Assembly (NCBI GenBank): GCA_946404585.1
Contig: CAMJEC010000007.1
Coordinates: 1 to 23,950 of the forward strand
Length of the DNA: 23,950 nucleotides
From: an uncultured Caryophanales bacterium
Lineage (GTDB): Bacteria; Bacillota_I; Bacilli_A; RFN20; CAG-826
Direction: 5' to 3'
Shown: one piece after another, positions 21,702 to 23,950 of the stretch
Layout of the letters: every line of letters begins with the position of its first letter
Position numbering within the stretch: position 1 is the stretch's first letter
Notes under the pieces: model-generated
Told to the model about the DNA's origin: nothing
Seen by the model: the letters and a program-made list of their open reading frames with translations, nothing else
The model's database searches: none
Position numbers and translations under genes: made by a program

Positions 21702-23024
21702 TTACTTTTTCTCCAATTCAGTTCCCTTATACATATAGTCGTTCCAAGGGAAGTTTTTCCATGTGTTAAAGTGTAATCTATGCATCTCTTCTGTGACAAG
21801 AATTATCTTGCCTACGACATGTCTTTTTGGAACAAAATCATAGATTTGTTCATTCACCGCTAAAGCAAACTGTGTTAAGTCGTTTTCAATGATTGGAGAA
21901 TAGATGACACCATATGATAAATCAAAGTGCCATGGTTCATTATTTTTAATACCATCGAAGTGGATACCTTGATGGTCAAATCTGATCTTACCATGACCAC
22001 ATGGGATAGAAGTTTTCTTATTATCTTTAACTGGCTTATAAGTTGGTAATTCACCAATATCGACTTCTTCTTCTAAATAGAAGTCTTTATTATCTCTAAT
22101 TTCATGAATGACTTGCACTCTTTCCCAGTCCACCCAATCAGTTGGGGTATCAAAGATTTTACAAGTATCATCAAATGGATAGAAGTCATAATAATCATCC
22201 ATACAACCACCATTACCGCAGTTTGTACATCTAATATATTTACCAGCGGCATCCATTTCAAATTCATGACCACATCTTGGACATTTATATAACATATCTT
22301 GCATATTGGTCATAATACGACCTTTGCTCTTATATTTGATATGTTGTGTCTTATTCCATTTATAGTCATCGTGATGGAAAGCTTCATTAATCTTATTATC
22401 AATTTCTTCAGGAGTCATTTTTAATAAGTCTTCTGGTTTAAATAATAAAGATAAAGTAGCGTTTACTCTACCAATACGATCATCAATACATACTTTATGA
22501 GAGGTGAGATAAGCACCCTCTAATTTCATAAAATAAACAGGAATATGATAGTACTTTAAAAATCTACCAGTACCAGGGACGATTGGTTGGTTATGACCAA
22601 AGATAGAAGAGGTTCCTTCTGGGGCGAAGGCAATTGTGCCACCCGCTTTAATGACTTTATCCATTGCTCTAATGCTCTTTGGGTCATTAGTGAAGTTCTT
22701 CTTTGGGATGACTTGGGCTTTTTTAAATAACCAAGTGAATTTCTTTCTAAAGAATTCTTGATAGCCAGCGAGCATATTAAATTTATGAGGAGCGATAAGA
22801 TTCTTTAAGAATAAGTAGTCTCTTCTAGATTGATGATTCCAAATAATAAAAGCGGGACCTTTATATTTATTAATATCATCAATAACTTTATATTTAACGT
22901 GATATTTTGGGCCGAAGAATGGGGATCTTGCTAAAACAGCGTATAAGAACCAAACAAAGTTAGATGGTTCTTTATATTCTCTTTTTGCTAGTTGTTCGGC
23001 GATAGTTAATTTTTGTTTTGGCAT
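21702..23024 (-). CDS. PlsC-type glycerolipid acyltransferase fused to a zinc ribbon
   Basis: This 440-residue protein has an N-terminal acyltransferase domain (about 22-200) of the 1-acyl-glycerol-3-phosphate acyltransferase superfamily. NHQSRRD (63-69) gives the catalytic H-x4-D (His64, Asp69), and APEGTSS (134-140) gives the substrate-binding EGT block. A four-cysteine zinc ribbon follows, CPRC (248-251) and CTNC (266-269), and then a domain of about 170 residues that I do not recognise. Ordinary PlsC proteins are about 200-250 residues, so the C-terminal half is an addition. The substrate could be lysophosphatidic acid or another lipid. It is co-transcribed with the four-TM protein downstream. 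Confidence 0.85.
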   Translation of the reverse strand: MPKQKLTIAEQLAKREYKEPSNFVWFLYAVLARSPFFGPKYHVKYKVIDDINKYKGPAFIIWNHQSRRDYLFLKNLIAPHKFNMLAGYQEFFRKKFTWLFKKAQVIPKKNFTNDPKSIRAMDKVIKAGGTIAFAPEGTSSIFGHNQPIVPGTGRFLKYYHIPVYFMKLEGAYLTSHKVCIDDRIGRVNATLSLLFKPEDLLKMTPEEIDNKINEAFHHDDYKWNKTQHIKYKSKGRIMTNMQDMLYKCPRCGHEFEMDAAGKYIRCTNCGNGGCMDDYYDFYPFDDTCKIFDTPTDWVDWERVQVIHEIRDNKDFYLEEEVDIGELPTYKPVKDNKKTSIPCGHGKIRFDHQGIHFDGIKNNEPWHFDLSYGVIYSPIIENDLTQFALAVNEQIYDFVPKRHVVGKIILVTEEMHRLHFNTWKNFPWNDYMYKGTELEKK

Positions 23025-23061
23025 AAATTTCTCCGTCCCAAAAGAATATATGAATTATTTG

Positions 23062-23111
23062 TAAAATAAAAGACCTTTATTCGTAATCAGTAATGACTTT
23101 GTTGAGGTCTT
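23062..23111 (-). terminator. Terminator overlapping the stop of the 137-aa gene
   Basis: AAGACCT (23070-23076) and AGGTCTT (23105-23111) form a 7-bp stem with a 28-base loop, followed on the minus strand by TTATTTTAC. The second arm overlaps the stop codon at 23110. Confidence 0.55.
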
Positions 23112-23523
23112 ATAGGTTTTCTGGGGATAAATCGACTTTTCTTTTCTTAGTTTTAATACCAGCGTCAGCGAGTTCTTTGATGAAGTCAGCGATGTCTTTC
23201 TTATCACTTAAATAATAATAGAAAAGGATATTCTCTTCTGTTTCTTCCATTAAGAAATTAAGACGTCCCATATTATCTAATTGGGCGTTTCTGACAATCT
23301 TTTCATCTAACGCCATAGAGATATCATCTAACTTAATTCTTTTTAAAATTGGATAATGATAAACATCCCCCATGATTTGCGCGGGAGCGTTATCATCATA
23401 TAAATAAAGTTCATTTTCAGTAATCGCTAAAGCGGCTTGGGTAAACATATCATTTTCATTAAATTGAAATAATCCAGGCACTATCGCTTTTACTTTATCG
23501 TATTCATCAAGACTTAGTTTCAT
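23110..23523 (-). CDS. Unknown 137-aa cytoplasmic protein
   Basis: This is a soluble protein of 137 residues without signal peptide or membrane span. Its alternating pattern, ALAITENELYLYDDN, then IKLDDISMALD and ILFYYYLSDKKDIADFIKEL, ending in a helix, recalls small PH-like or regulatory domains, but I cannot name a family. The tail is basic (KTKKRK). It diverges from the NifU-like gene with 91 bases between them, and it is followed by a terminator and then the acyltransferase gene. Confidence 0.6.
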   Translation of the reverse strand: MKLSLDEYDKVKAIVPGLFQFNENDMFTQAALAITENELYLYDDNAPAQIMGDVYHYPILKRIKLDDISMALDEKIVRNAQLDNMGRLNFLMEETEENILFYYYLSDKKDIADFIKELADAGIKTKKRKVDLSPENL

Positions 23524-23595
23524 GCCACTATTATAGCAATAATAGAAGGTATAAAAATATTTTTTATCATTTCTGTGAACATTTTGATTTGTTTG

Positions 23596-23604
23596 TGCTA
23601 ATAT
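23596..23604 (+). promoter_or_regulatory. Extended -10 promoter of the NifU-like gene
   Basis: TGC-TAATAT matches an extended -10 (TGnTATAAT type). The start of transcription would fall around 23611, only a few bases before the ATG at 23615. No Shine-Dalgarno is present, so the transcript may be nearly leaderless. Confidence 0.4.
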
Positions 23605-23614
23605 CTTTATCGTT

Positions 23615-23860
23615 ATGAAAGACGACCGCGAAAAACTAATTATTGCTACATTAGATAAAATTAGACATTTCTTACAACGAGACGGTGGCGATGTTGAATT
23701 CGTCTCCTTTGTGGATGGTGTTGTCTATGTTAGATTGCATGGCGCTTGCCAAGACTGCGCTTACGCGAATAATGACATCAAAGATTTAGTGGAAGTCATC
23801 TTACAAGAAGAAGTTCCAGGAGTAACTGAAGTTCGTCTTTATCAGGAAGACCAGTTTTAA
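23615..23860 (+). CDS. NifU C-terminal-domain Fe-S scaffold protein
   Basis: This 81-residue protein consists of the NifU C-terminal (Nfu) domain, which binds a [4Fe-4S] cluster between two subunits and passes it to client enzymes. DKIRHFLQRDGGDVEFVSF is the standard first helix and strand. GACQDC (about 53-58) holds the paired cysteines in a C-x-x-C, and VPGVTEVRLY ends the fold. The family more often has GACxGCPSS; here it is GACQDCAYANND. There is no additional domain. The tRNA-Gln gene follows 11 bases after the stop. Confidence 0.9.
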   Translation: MKDDREKLIIATLDKIRHFLQRDGGDVEFVSFVDGVVYVRLHGACQDCAYANNDIKDLVEVILQEEVPGVTEVRLYQEDQF

Positions 23861-23871
23861 TTAACTGAATT

Positions 23872-23946
23872 TGGGGTGTCGCCAAGCGGTAAGGCAGTGG
23901 ACTCTGAATTCACCATTCACTGGTTCGATCCCAGTCACCCCAGCCA
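23872..23946 (+). tRNA. tRNA-Gln (anticodon CTG)
   Basis: It folds as a full cloverleaf: acceptor TGGGGTG/CACCCCA, D stem GCC/GGC with loop AAGCGGTAA, anticodon stem GTGGA/TTCAC with loop CTCTGAA (anticodon CTG at 23904-23906), a 5-base variable loop and T arm ACTGG-TTCGATC-CCAGT. The discriminator is G and CCA is encoded. The acceptor stem matches other bacterial tRNA-Gln. CTG reads CAG only, so a TTG isoacceptor must lie elsewhere. Confidence 0.95.
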
Positions 23947-23950
23947 ATTA

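Noticed and set aside
1..23950. Mycoplasma genetic code (TGA = Trp)
   Set aside because: Trp is TGG in all genes, long frames are not interrupted by TGA, and the permease gene ends in TGA overlapping the next start.

Overview
The window looks like a piece of chromosome from an uncultured, low-GC member of the Bacilli/Mollicutes group. This rests on AT-rich intergenic DNA, A/T-rich codon choice, Shine-Dalgarno sites of the AGGAGG kind, T-tailed intrinsic terminators and a lysine riboswitch. Tryptophan is encoded by TGG throughout and at least one gene ends in TGA (the permease at 17289-18077), so the standard bacterial code fits better than the Mycoplasma code. No exact taxon can be named from the sequence alone.

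The left half (1 to about 12740) is one functional block. A long minus-strand operon begins with an RNA leader (about 10467-10645) carrying a class I cyclic-di-GMP (GEMM-I) riboswitch-like aptamer and a terminator-like hairpin. It then encodes a poly-Arg, membrane-anchored secreted protein, four paralogous surface proteins with SipW-type signal peptides (SGT-AWY motif) and a shared C-terminal (W/Y)(I/L)EGW signature, a membrane-anchored McrB-like AAA+ ATPase, an 850-residue cytoplasmic protein with four copies of a DEIWPQL-centred motif in a Pro/Ala/Glu-rich tail, and a SipW-type (Ser/His) signal peptidase that runs off the left edge. Just upstream are a small two-TM protein and, divergently, a sixth surface protein (11565-12683) with the same N- and C-terminal signatures, a strong promoter and a structured leader. 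I read the block as a second-messenger-controlled system that exports and possibly assembles surface fibres or a matrix. It resembles Bacillus TasA/SipW in logic but has an added AAA+ and repeat-scaffold pair. This is the best candidate for an undescribed system here.

The middle (12794-16023) holds a superoxide reductase, then a small minus-strand cluster of an HNH nuclease-like protein, an XRE-type regulator and a HEPN-motif (RNxxxH) protein, which may be a defence module, followed by an unknown six-TM protein.

The right half (16186-23946) is mostly housekeeping. A lysine riboswitch precedes a three-gene amino-acid ABC transporter, predicted to import lysine, whose ATPase carries an unusual insertion. 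After it come serine hydroxymethyltransferase (glyA), an orphan RelB/DinJ-like antitoxin overlapping the end of glyA, a membrane protein, a PlsC-type acyltransferase fused to a zinc ribbon, a small unknown protein, a NifU C-terminal-domain protein and tRNA-Gln(CTG).
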